Shown piece by piece: positions 1 through 5,318 of a DNA stretch of 5,606 nt. Where the stretch lies: assembly GCA_013331925.1 (NCBI GenBank), contig DUFJ01000032.1, forward strand, positions 1 to 5,606, given 5' to 3'. Made by a program: the position numbers and the translations under genes. The stretch comes from Candidatus Iainarchaeum sp. Its GTDB lineage: Archaea; Iainarchaeota; Iainarchaeia; Iainarchaeales; UBA10191. Under the pieces are notes generated by a model. The model was given only the letters and a program-made list of their open reading frames with translations, was not told where the DNA came from and ran no database searches. The stretch's first letter is position 1, and each line of letters begins with the position of its first letter.

Positions 1-1049
1 TGGATTTGTGGGAGAAAGGAAACGCGCCACAATTGCTGTCGGGGATTGCGGGAAACATTTACGGAATGAAAGCACTAGAGAATTTGAGGCTCGTGGATGC
101 GAGCTTTCCGAAAGAATATTTGAAAGGGTTTAAAGGACCGAATTTGGGAATTAAAGGATTGAGGAAATACTTTGGAGTGAAGAAAAGGCCGTTGACTGGT
201 GCTGTGCCAAAGCCAAAGATTGGGTTTTCGGCAAAAGAACATGCTAGGATTGGTTATGAAACTTGGGTTGGAGGATTTGATTTAGTAAAGGATGACGAGA
301 ATTTGACAAGCACTAGCTTCAACAAGTTTGAAGAAAGAGTAAAACTAATGACAAAATTGAGGGAAAAGGCAGAGAAAGAAACAGGAAGCGTGAAAGATGC
401 TTTATTGAATATTACAGCGCCAGTCAAAACAATGCAAAAAAGAGCAAAACTACTCCACGAGAATGGGTGGAAGTACGCAATGATAGACGTTGTAACAACT
501 GGAACAAGCGCAGTCCAAGAAATGAGAGAAGTCCTGGGAGATTACAAAATGGCAATCCACGCGCACAGGGCAATGCACGCGGCATTCGACAAAAACCCAA
601 AACACGGAATAACCATGCAATTCCTGGCAAAACTGCACAGAATCATAGGAGTAGACCAAATACACGCAGGAACAGCGGTTGGAAAGTTAGTGGGAGACAG
701 ACACGAGGTTCACAATACCGCAGAAGTATTACGAGACAGGAAAGTAAAGGCGGTTAAAGGGCATTTGCTAGAGCAAGACTGGCAGGGAATAAAGCCAGTG
801 TTTCCAGTAAGCTCTGGGGGATTGCACCCTGGATTAGTGCCTGAAGTAATGAGAATTCTAGGCAACGAAACCGTGATTTTAGTGAGTGGGGGAATTCACG
901 GACACCCTAAAGGAACAAGAGCAGGAGCAAAGGCAGCAATGCAGGCAATAGAAGCAGAAATGCAAGGGGAAAGTCTAACGGAAAAGGCTAAAAGCTCGGT
1001 AGAGTTAAGGCAGGCTTTGGAAAAGTGGGGTAGAATGAAGCCGGTTTAG
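1..1049 (+). CDS. rbcL: Form III ribulose-1,5-bisphosphate carboxylase (RuBisCO) large subunit, 5'-truncated by window
   Basis: Catalyses RuBP + CO2 (or O2) to 3-phosphoglycerate. In archaea with form III enzymes the RuBP usually comes from AMP or nucleoside ribose through AMP phosphorylase and ribose-1,5-bisphosphate isomerase, in the cytoplasm. The reading frame is open from base 3, so the gene enters from the left; by comparison with the spinach enzyme about 100 N-terminal residues (including Glu60) are missing. Counting the TTG at base 6 as residue 1, the visible active site is complete: Asn17 (N123), KPK at 69-71 (K175), KDDE at 95-98 (carbamylated K201, D203, E204), HAHRAMH at 185-191 (H294, R295, H298), His220 (H327), Lys227 (K334) and SSGG at 269-272 (S379). 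The SSGGLHPG stretch and the ALEKWG...PV C-terminus are like those of archaeal form III enzymes such as that of Thermococcus. The phosphate loop reads SGGIHGHP rather than GGGTLGHP. The subtype within form III is not resolved. The stop codon overlaps that of the convergent toxin gene. Confidence 0.95.
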   Translation, partial: DLWEKGNAPQLLSGIAGNIYGMKALENLRLVDASFPKEYLKGFKGPNLGIKGLRKYFGVKKRPLTGAVPKPKIGFSAKEHARIGYETWVGGFDLVKDDENLTSTSFNKFEERVKLMTKLREKAEKETGSVKDALLNITAPVKTMQKRAKLLHENGWKYAMIDVVTTGTSAVQEMREVLGDYKMAIHAHRAMHAAFDKNPKHGITMQFLAKLHRIIGVDQIHAGTAVGKLVGDRHEVHNTAEVLRDRKVKAVKGHLLEQDWQGIKPVFPVSSGGLHPGLVPEVMRILGNETVILVSGGIHGHPKGTRAGAKAAMQAIEAEMQGESLTEKAKSSVELRQALEKWGRMKPV

Positions 1050-1393
1050 TCAAGCGCAAGGCTTACTTTAAGGGCTGAATCTACTTTGTGCATTGTCTCA
1101 GGCTTTAGAGTGCTGAGCTTTTTTAGAACTCTCTCTTCTTTAGAAACTGTTCGAATCTGGTTGCAGAGAACAGCGCTTATTTTCTTCAAGCCTGATTCTT
1201 GAGTGCCAAGTATGACTTCAGTTGGATATGCTTTGTCTGCAAAAACAGAAGTCAAAGGCACTATGATTGTGGTTGGACTAAACTGGTTTGCAGTATTGTT
1301 TTGCACCACAATGCAAGGCCTAATCTTGCCTTGTTCGGAGCCCATAACAGGCTCAAGGTTCACTAAAAGAATGTCGCCTCTTTTAATAATCAT
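1046..1393 (-). CDS. mazF: MazF/PemK-family endoribonuclease toxin
   Basis: Predicted sequence-specific, ribosome-independent mRNA interferase that acts in the cytoplasm and is neutralised by the antitoxin encoded just upstream. The 115-residue product fits the family length and aligns almost without gaps to Bacillus MazF: IKRGDI at 3-8, GSEQG at 18-22, RP at 25-26, VVQN at 29-32, SPTTIIVPLTS at 39-49 and the QIRTVSKE block in the C-terminal half. Arg25 and Thr48, the catalytic residues of Bacillus MazF, fall at the same numbers here, so the toxin looks intact. The ATG at 1393 was chosen because the family starts at this M-I-x-K-R-G-D motif and because AGGT lies 6 nt upstream (1400-1403, minus strand); the frame is open 30 nt further, but that extension is not family-like. 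It overlaps the antitoxin gene by 11 bp, which implies coupled translation. The recognition sequence cannot be read from the protein. Confidence 0.94.
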   Translation of the reverse strand: MIIKRGDILLVNLEPVMGSEQGKIRPCIVVQNNTANQFSPTTIIVPLTSVFADKAYPTEVILGTQESGLKKISAVLCNQIRTVSKEERVLKKLSTLKPETMHKVDSALKVSLALD

Positions 1394-1649
1394 CCAAAAA
1401 CCTGTTGGCTTCCTTGTCAACAACTTCCCATTCCTTGTTTATTTTCTTGTGAATTTCAGAATATTTCGTAAAATACTCTTTCATCAAGGCTTCTTTTTCT
1501 TTCTTATCCAAAGCTTTTTCAACTACTATCTTATTGTCCTCAATCTTTACAATGACTCTGTCCTTGGCTTTAATGCCTTCCAAGTCCCTAATAGTTTTAG
1601 GGATTGTAATCTGGCCTCTCTCGCCAACTACAGTAATGCTCTCATACAT
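1383..1649 (-). CDS. mazE: AbrB/MazE-type (SpoVT-AbrB fold) antitoxin
   Basis: Predicted DNA-binding antitoxin of the MazF-like toxin, which it should bind through its C-terminal tail while its N-terminal dimer represses the operon. The 88-residue product starts with a typical swapped-hairpin domain (about residues 1-46): ITVVGERGQITIPKTIR, then a VIVKIEDNKIVVEK strand pair. Residues 47-88 form a charged, probably helical tail (KKEKEALMKEYF, then EWEVVDKEANRFLDDY) of the sort that occupies the toxin surface. The ATG at 1649 is preferred over the in-frame ATG at 1676 because GGGTGG sits 4 nt upstream and the AbrB domain begins here; the longer form would add MNNSYPGGF and start inside the palindrome. 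It is the first gene of the overlapping pair. Autoregulation through the palindrome at 1662-1678 is inferred. Confidence 0.92.
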   Translation of the reverse strand: MYESITVVGERGQITIPKTIRDLEGIKAKDRVIVKIEDNKIVVEKALDKKEKEALMKEYFTKYSEIHKKINKEWEVVDKEANRFLDDY

Positions 1650-1653
1650 GAAA

Positions 1654-1659
1654 CCACCC
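1654..1659 (-). promoter_or_regulatory. Ribosome binding site of the antitoxin gene
   Basis: The minus strand reads GGGTGG 4 nt before the ATG at 1649, a partial match to the anti-16S core GGAGGTGA. It decides between the start at 1649 and the in-frame ATG at 1676. Confidence 0.6.
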
Positions 1660-1661
1660 GG

Positions 1662-1678
1662 ATATGAATTATTCATAT
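1662..1678. promoter_or_regulatory. 17-bp perfect palindrome, candidate operator of the antitoxin-toxin genes
   Basis: The plus strand reads ATATGAAT-T-ATTCATAT, with 8-bp arms that match perfectly around one central base. It lies 12 bp upstream of the antitoxin start codon and about 17 bp downstream of the TATA-like box at 1696-1703, so the expected transcription start (about 25 bp from the box) falls within it. A dimeric AbrB-fold protein bound here would block initiation, as MazE proteins commonly do on their own promoters. Symmetry and position are seen; the operator role is inferred. Confidence 0.55.
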
Positions 1679-1689
1679 TTAATCATACC

Positions 1690-1703
1690 AATACGTATTT
1701 AAG
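1690..1703 (-). promoter_or_regulatory. TATA-like box of the antitoxin-toxin genes, overlapped by a 10-bp palindrome
   Basis: The minus strand reads CTTAAATA at 1703-1696, an archaeal TATA-like element about 50 bp upstream of the antitoxin ATG, with a predicted start near 1675. It overlaps the stop codon of the 68-residue gene and a perfect 10-bp palindrome, AATACGTATT, at 1690-1699. The palindrome could be a second operator half of the autoregulatory region. The pair may therefore be transcribed on its own as well as by read-through from the gene upstream. Confidence 0.45.
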
Positions 1704-1905
1704 GCTTTTTCGCTTTTGGGGGGAATTCTGCAATAATTCTCTTGCCTTTTGGAGAAAGCATTGATTCAAGCTGTTTTATTGAATGCAGTTGCAGGATGTT
1801 CTTTGGCAAGGGCATTATTGGCTTTCCATTGAAAAGCTGCTTGTCGCTTTCATCAAAGTCTCCGCCGATGATAATTGCAAGCCGCGCGTGTTTTGATTTT
1901 TTCAT
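1699..1905 (-). CDS. Small basic protein of unknown function upstream of mazEF
   Basis: I do not recognise this 68-residue product. It starts with a basic segment (MKKSKHAR), followed by a hydrophobic strand and turn (LAIIIGGDFDESD), a proline-flanked stretch (KPIMPLPKN), a probable amphipathic helix (ILQLHSIKQLESML, about 37-50) and a lysine/proline-rich tail (FPPKAKKP). There is no signal peptide or transmembrane helix, so it is probably cytoplasmic. The ATG at 1905 is the only usable start: the frame is open further upstream to a stop but has no ATG, GTG or TTG there. A TATA-like box about 31 bp upstream suits a short leader. It ends 49 bp before the antitoxin start with no terminator visible in between, so it is probably co-transcribed with mazEF. 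Support for it being real is its own promoter-like box and its position; a chance frame remains possible. Confidence 0.6.
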   Translation of the reverse strand: MKKSKHARLAIIIGGDFDESDKQLFNGKPIMPLPKNILQLHSIKQLESMLSPKGKRIIAEFPPKAKKP

Positions 1906-1935
1906 GAACTCGCCAACAAAATAGCGCGGTTTTGG

Positions 1936-1943
1936 TTTAAAAA
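1936..1943 (-). promoter_or_regulatory. TATA-like box for the 68-residue gene
   Basis: The minus strand reads TTTTTAAA about 31 bp upstream of the ATG at 1905, which predicts a transcription start near 1915 and a leader of roughly 10 nt. It forms one side of a divergent promoter region. Confidence 0.4.
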
Positions 1944-1953
1944 CGCTTTCAGA

Positions 1954-1979
1954 CCAGAGTTCCGGTCGTCATTCTCTGG
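1954..1979. repeat. 6-bp inverted repeat between two divergent promoters
   Basis: CCAGAG (1954-1959) and CTCTGG (1974-1979) are perfect inverted arms around 14 bp, placed between the minus-strand box at 1936-1943 and the plus-strand box at 1997-2005. It could be a site for a regulator of both directions. Arms this short can arise by chance. Confidence 0.3.
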
Positions 1980-1996
1980 CTTAGGGAAGGCAAGGG

Positions 1997-2005
1997 CTTA
2001 AATAG
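1997..2005 (+). promoter_or_regulatory. TATA-like box for the kinase-FKBP operon
   Basis: CTTAAATAG, preceded by a purine-rich AAGGCAAGGG that could hold a BRE. The expected transcription start is about 2024-2030. That makes the TTG at 2024 either leaderless or untranslated leader, so it bears on which kinase start codon is used. Confidence 0.5.
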
Positions 2006-2023
2006 TTTTTCCCACTCTTTCTT

Positions 2024-2620
2024 TTGAAAACTGGTTGTTTGAAAAAAGTGGTTTTGTTGAAAAAGAATGTTCTAATTTGCGGGTTTGGAGGCTGTGGGAA
2101 AAGCACTCAAGTGAAAATGCTAGCGAAAAGATTCAAGCTAAAAGCGCTTTACACCAGCAGGCTCTTTAGGGAAATGCAAGGGTTTGACACAAAAAAGCAA
2201 GGCTGGTGGGAAAGCCAGGGATTAAAGTTTGGAAAAATAAGGCTGAACAACACAAGCCTGGACAGGGCATTGGACAAGAGAATAATGGAAATTACAAAGA
2301 ACGGCGGCTTCATAATGGATTCCTGGACAATGCCCTGGCTGATGGACGGAAAAAAAGCAATAAAAATATGGCTCGAGGCTTCACAAGAGATTAGAGCGAA
2401 AAGAATTGCAAAAAGAAATAAGGCAAGCCTTGAAGAAACAATCAAAACAACAGGGGAAAGGGATATTTTCAACAAGAAAATGTACTGGCAGGCTTACGAA
2501 ATAAAATTCGGCGAGGATTTAAAGCCTTTTGACCTAATCCTGAAAACAGACAGCTTGAGCGAAAAGCAAGTTCTTGAAACACTCTCCGGGTTTTTGAAAG
2601 CTGTTTTGAAAAAGAAGTGA
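2024..2620 (+). CDS. P-loop nucleoside-monophosphate kinase, cytidylate-kinase-like
   Basis: Predicted cytoplasmic kinase that transfers a phosphate from ATP to a nucleoside monophosphate or similar small acceptor. The frame has a Walker A motif (GFGGCGKST, residues 20-28), the SRLFREM segment (45-51) that in archaeal Cmk-type kinases (SAGDIFRE) follows the P-loop, DKRIMEI (84-90), a strand ending in MDSW (98-101), KIWLEA (114-119) and an arginine-rich lid RAKRIAKR (124-131), all in the order of archaeal cytidylate kinases. However, where those enzymes have E-S-R in the acceptor site, this one has D-S-W-T-M-P-W, so the CMP-binding arginine seems to be missing and the substrate is uncertain. 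No ATG is available. The TTG at 2024 opens the frame after a TAG at 2003, but TTG at 2054 or 2057, or GTG at 2048, would put the start the usual 8-10 residues before the P-loop and behind a GTGG. The next gene begins 7 nt downstream. Confidence 0.8.
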   Translation: MKTGCLKKVVLLKKNVLICGFGGCGKSTQVKMLAKRFKLKALYTSRLFREMQGFDTKKQGWWESQGLKFGKIRLNNTSLDRALDKRIMEITKNGGFIMDSWTMPWLMDGKKAIKIWLEASQEIRAKRIAKRNKASLEETIKTTGERDIFNKKMYWQAYEIKFGEDLKPFDLILKTDSLSEKQVLETLSGFLKAVLKKK

Positions 2621-2627
2621 TTCTAAA

Positions 2628-3887
2628 ATGAAAGGAAAAATAATTCTTGCGTTATTGCTTGCTGGCGCAATTTTGCTAGCAGGCTGCACTCAAAGCAATC
2701 CGCAAAAAGCAGAAATAGTCGGAAGCATTGCTTTTGAAAAAAACAGCCCTTGCGGAAAGCAAAGCGTCCTGACGCTTGCCGGAGAAAAATACTTCACAAG
2801 CTTAAAGGCTGAAGAATTGCAGGGCCTTGCTGGCGGAGACCAGGTGAAAATTTCAGGAACAGTAACTCAAGAAGGGGAGTGCAGGAAAATAAGCGTGGAA
2901 AGCTTTCAGGTTTTGAAAAGGCTTAACATTATAGAAAAGACAGCAACAGTCAGGATTGATTTCATAGCAAGGCTTGATGATGGAAATTTGATTTCAACAT
3001 CCTTGAAGGAAGTTGCTGAAGAAGCAGGCATTAAGGCAAGCGACTATAATTTTACAGCCTTGGAATTCAAGGCATGGAATGCTGGCTATTTGAATGAGAG
3101 CGGCAGAGTTTTTACTGATGTTAAAGACGCAGTTCTTGGCTTGAGGAAAGGCGAGGAAAAAACAATTGAAATTCCTCCGGAAAGAGCCTTTGGGGCTTAC
3201 GATGAGAAAAAAATAATCAAAGTGCCTAGAGCTGAATGGCCTCTTCCCCCAACAGTTGACCCTGACATTGGGGCTGAAGTTTCCGGAGTTTTCGGAACTT
3301 ACGCTGTTGTTAAAAGCTTTGACCAAAATTTCATATACTTTGACCTGAACCCAAAGTATGCTGGAAAAACAGTGCAATTCTGGCTCAAGGTATTGGATTT
3401 TGACAATGAGGGAATAAAAGCTTTTGAAAACATTGTAGAGCCCGGAGATGCTATAAAGGTTGATTATACTGGGGAAACTTTAGACGGAAATGTTTTTGAC
3501 TCTAGCGAAGGAAAAGCACCTTTAGGCTTTACTGCGGGAGCAGGCCAGATGATTAAAGGATTTGATAATGCTGTTTCAGGAATGAAGCTGGGGGAGGAAA
3601 AAACAGTCACGATTCCTCCAGAAGAAGCTTACGGGCAAAGAGACGAAAGCCTGGCTCTTGTTTTAAGCATGGAAAGCGAGGATTACAAGACTGCCTTTCC
3701 TACAGGGCCTCCGCCACTAGGGTTTGAGACTCAGGTGAATGTTACAATCAGCGGCCAGGAGCAGACAAGGACTGCGATAGTGAGCAAGATAGACTCTAAT
3801 TCAATAACTTTGGACTTGAACCACAAGCTTGCAGGCAAGGCATTGAAATTCAGGATTAAGATAGTGGAAATCAAAAAACCAGAATAA
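2628..3887 (+). CDS. Lipoprotein with tandem FKBP/SlyD-type peptidyl-prolyl isomerase domains
   Basis: Predicted secreted, membrane-anchored foldase or chaperone acting outside the cytoplasmic membrane. Residues 1-20 are a lipoprotein signal (MKGK, a hydrophobic run, then LLAGC with Cys20 as lipid site). Residues 27-98 look like a small beta-barrel/OB-like module with two cysteines (42, 85). Residues 104-258 form a first FKBP-like domain and 268-415 a second, each with a long SlyD-like insert in the flap. The second has the PPIase pocket: VDYTG (Tyr280), FD (290-291), QMI (307-309), Phe312 for Trp59 of FKBP12, EEAYG (Tyr335) and Phe408. The first has lost it (IDF for VDY, IS for FD, AF for AY). 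The insert ends repeat each other (FDLNPKYAGK, LDLNHKLAGK). Most archaeal FKBPs have one domain, so 419 residues is long. The start is the ATG 7 nt after the kinase stop; AAGTGA overlapping that stop may serve as a weak ribosome site. Confidence 0.92.
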   Translation: MKGKIILALLLAGAILLAGCTQSNPQKAEIVGSIAFEKNSPCGKQSVLTLAGEKYFTSLKAEELQGLAGGDQVKISGTVTQEGECRKISVESFQVLKRLNIIEKTATVRIDFIARLDDGNLISTSLKEVAEEAGIKASDYNFTALEFKAWNAGYLNESGRVFTDVKDAVLGLRKGEEKTIEIPPERAFGAYDEKKIIKVPRAEWPLPPTVDPDIGAEVSGVFGTYAVVKSFDQNFIYFDLNPKYAGKTVQFWLKVLDFDNEGIKAFENIVEPGDAIKVDYTGETLDGNVFDSSEGKAPLGFTAGAGQMIKGFDNAVSGMKLGEEKTVTIPPEEAYGQRDESLALVLSMESEDYKTAFPTGPPPLGFETQVNVTISGQEQTRTAIVSKIDSNSITLDLNHKLAGKALKFRIKIVEIKKPE

Positions 3888-3889
3888 AA

Positions 3890-3899
3890 GCTTAAAAAC
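3890..3899 (+). promoter_or_regulatory. TATA-like box for the KaiC-like gene pair
   Basis: GCTTAAAAAC just after the FKBP stop codon predicts a transcription start near 3918-3920 and a leader of about 22 nt before the ATG at 3942. No oligo-T terminator separates it from the FKBP gene, so read-through is also possible. Confidence 0.4.
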
Positions 3900-3930
3900 A
3901 AGAAACAACCTAATATGCTAATTGCTTTTA

Positions 3931-3936
3931 GAGGTG
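3931..3936 (+). promoter_or_regulatory. Ribosome binding site of the KaiC-like gene
   Basis: GAGGTG, a near-full match to the core GGAGGTGA, lies 5 nt before the ATG at 3942. It decides for that start over the in-frame ATG at 3915, which has no such site. Confidence 0.75.
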
Positions 3937-3941
3937 CAGGA

Positions 3942-4649
3942 ATGGTTGAAAGGACAGCTACTGGAATTGAAGGGTTGGACAGGATTTTGGAAGGCGGTTT
4001 TCCGAAAGGAAGCGTGATTTTGCTTTCCGGAGGCTCAGGAACTTTAAAAACAATTCTTGCAACGCAGTTCATTTACAACGGAGGCAAGCAGTTCAAGGAG
4101 CCCGGAGTTTTTGTGACAGTCGAGGAAAGCGCCAAGAACATTGGCTGGAATATTGAAAGCTTTGGCTGGGACATCAAAAGCTTGGAGGACAAGAACTTGA
4201 TGAAAATTTACAGGCTCAAGCTGACTCCAGAAAGAGACATCAAGGCACAGATTGACGAAGAGCTGAAAATGATTTCAGAGCTAGTGCAAAAAATCGGCGC
4301 AAAAAGATTAGTGATTGATTCCACAACTGCTTTTGGAATCTGGATTAAAGAGCCTGGAGACTTAAGGTACATGATTTTCAAGTTTGCAAGCGAGCTGAAA
4401 GAGCTAGGCTGCACTACCTTGCTCACTGCTGAAACAAAAGGCGGAAGGACTGACTTTTCAGCATTCGGTGTTGAAGAGTTTGTAGTGGACGGAGTGCTGG
4501 CATTGTATTTCTCGCCTCCGAACAGGAGCGTTCACGTCCGCAAAATGCGCGGAACAAACCACAGCAAGAAAGTCCATCCTTTAGAGATTACAAAAGCAGG
4601 GATTGAGGTCAAATCAAAGGATGAAGTGCTGTGGGAGAGCATAAAATAG
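3942..4649 (+). CDS. KaiC-like RecA-superfamily ATPase, single domain
   Basis: Archaeal KaiC/RadA-related ATPase, probably a cytoplasmic oligomer in signalling or regulation; the precise role is unknown for most of the family. The 235-residue product has the KaiC opening (ATGIEGLDRILEGGFPKGS, about 5-24), a Walker A region GGSGTLKT (30-37), paired acidic residues in VEES (60-63, the catalytic Glu position), Walker B RLVIDS (122-127) and the KaiC-type KMRGTNHS near 201-208. The Walker A reads G-T-L-K-T instead of G-T-G-K-T: the glycine before the lysine is leucine, while the lysine and threonine are kept, so nucleotide binding is probable but altered. There is no second KaiC domain. The start follows a strong ribosome site. 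The next gene, 12 nt downstream, looks like a degenerate relative, and the two probably act together. Confidence 0.9.
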   Translation: MVERTATGIEGLDRILEGGFPKGSVILLSGGSGTLKTILATQFIYNGGKQFKEPGVFVTVEESAKNIGWNIESFGWDIKSLEDKNLMKIYRLKLTPERDIKAQIDEELKMISELVQKIGAKRLVIDSTTAFGIWIKEPGDLRYMIFKFASELKELGCTTLLTAETKGGRTDFSAFGVEEFVVDGVLALYFSPPNRSVHVRKMRGTNHSKKVHPLEITKAGIEVKSKDEVLWESIK

Positions 4650-4661
4650 TTAAAGATTATT

Positions 4662-5282
4662 ATGGCAGGAAAGAAGGAAAGCGCTAACAATTCAGGAATC
4701 AGGATTGAGGACATTACCTACTCTTTCAAGCAATTGCTTGAGAGAAAGCTTTCAGAACTGCCTGAAAACTTCAGCATTTTATTATTGGTTAGCGGTGAAG
4801 AATACTCTGAGGTTATTTTAGCGTTAGTGGAGGCTTTAGGCACTGACAGGCAGCTCAAAGGCGTTTACTTGACAGCAAACAAGCAGAGTGAGATGCTATT
4901 GCAGCTTTTCCGCAAGAGAATCCCAAAGTTTGATTCTAAAAAGATGTTCTTCCTTGACTGTGTTTCAAAAAACCTGGCAACGCAGAATATAGAGAACGCT
5001 GTGGAATGCTCTCCGCAAAACCTGATAGACCTGAACATTGCATTAAACCAGGCCTTGGATGTTATCGAGGAAGGCGGTTTCATGATTTTAGACTCTATTG
5101 CAACTCTTGCAATCTATAATGACGAGAGGACTTTGAAAAAGTTTGTGAAAACAGTTGTGGAAAAGTGCTATTCTAGAAAAGTGAAGGGAATTTTCATTTG
5201 CAACAACAGCAAGAGCATGAAAGAGCTGATTGAAGACATCGGGCCATTCTTCGAGCAGACGATTGATTCAGAAAAGCTGTAA
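4662..5282 (+). CDS. Degenerate KaiC/RecA-like protein lacking Walker A
   Basis: 206-residue cytoplasmic protein with the outline of a KaiC-like core but no nucleotide-binding loop. After a polar N-terminus and a helix (about 14-32), strand FSILLLVSG (37-45) is followed by EEYSEVILALVEAL where a P-loop and its helix would be; no G-K-T/S is present. GVYLTANKQSEMLLQLF (67-83) matches the KaiC strand and helix after the P-loop, and GGFMILDSIATL (138-149) is a good Walker B-like strand with Asp144. FIC (178-180) could be the next core strand. It probably descends from a KaiC-like ATPase and may be a non-catalytic partner or regulator of the ATPase encoded 12 nt upstream, a role that is inferred. 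No clear ribosome site precedes the ATG, which suits translational coupling. An oligo-T tract follows the stop codon directly. Confidence 0.85.
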   Translation: MAGKKESANNSGIRIEDITYSFKQLLERKLSELPENFSILLLVSGEEYSEVILALVEALGTDRQLKGVYLTANKQSEMLLQLFRKRIPKFDSKKMFFLDCVSKNLATQNIENAVECSPQNLIDLNIALNQALDVIEEGGFMILDSIATLAIYNDERTLKKFVKTVVEKCYSRKVKGIFICNNSKSMKELIEDIGPFFEQTIDSEKL

Positions 5283-5284
5283 GG

Positions 5285-5292
5285 TTTTTTTT
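5285..5292 (+). terminator. Oligo-T transcription terminator
   Basis: Eight consecutive T on the plus strand, 2 nt after the TAA of the degenerate KaiC-like gene, with no stem needed, as is usual for archaeal termination. It ends the plus-strand unit before the convergent gene. Confidence 0.6.
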
Positions 5293-5318
5293 AAACTCGA
5301 ATGAATTTTTAATAAATT

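Noticed and set aside
467..757. 96-codon plus-strand frame inside rbcL
   Set aside because: Its low-complexity Arg/Asn/Gly product is a frame shadow of RuBisCO sequence with intact catalytic motifs.
1119..1124. Six-T run on the plus strand as the rbcL terminator
   Set aside because: It is 70 bp past the stop codon inside the toxin gene and no longer than runs that occur by chance in this sequence.
1394..1423. Ten-residue N-terminal extension of MazF
   Set aside because: It is translated from the antitoxin's coding strand in another frame, and the family begins at the ATG at 1393.
1203..1667. 154-codon plus-strand frame with hydrophobic, membrane-like segments
   Set aside because: It lies antisense to the mazE and mazF genes, which match their families residue for residue; the hydrophobic runs are the complement of their Lys/Glu-rich codons.
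1662..1678. Palindrome as a rho-independent terminator or a CRISPR-type repeat
   Set aside because: The arms are A/T-rich with no following T-run, and there is only one copy.
2994..3377. 127-codon minus-strand frame opposite the FKBP lipoprotein
   Set aside because: The plus-strand frame has a clear signal peptide and FKBP motifs; the antisense product is Phe/Ser-rich with no recognisable domain or ribosome site.
3915..3941. Longer start for the KaiC-like gene at the ATG at 3915
   Set aside because: The GAGGTG ribosome site lies inside this extension, 5 nt before the ATG at 3942, and the family's sequence begins there.
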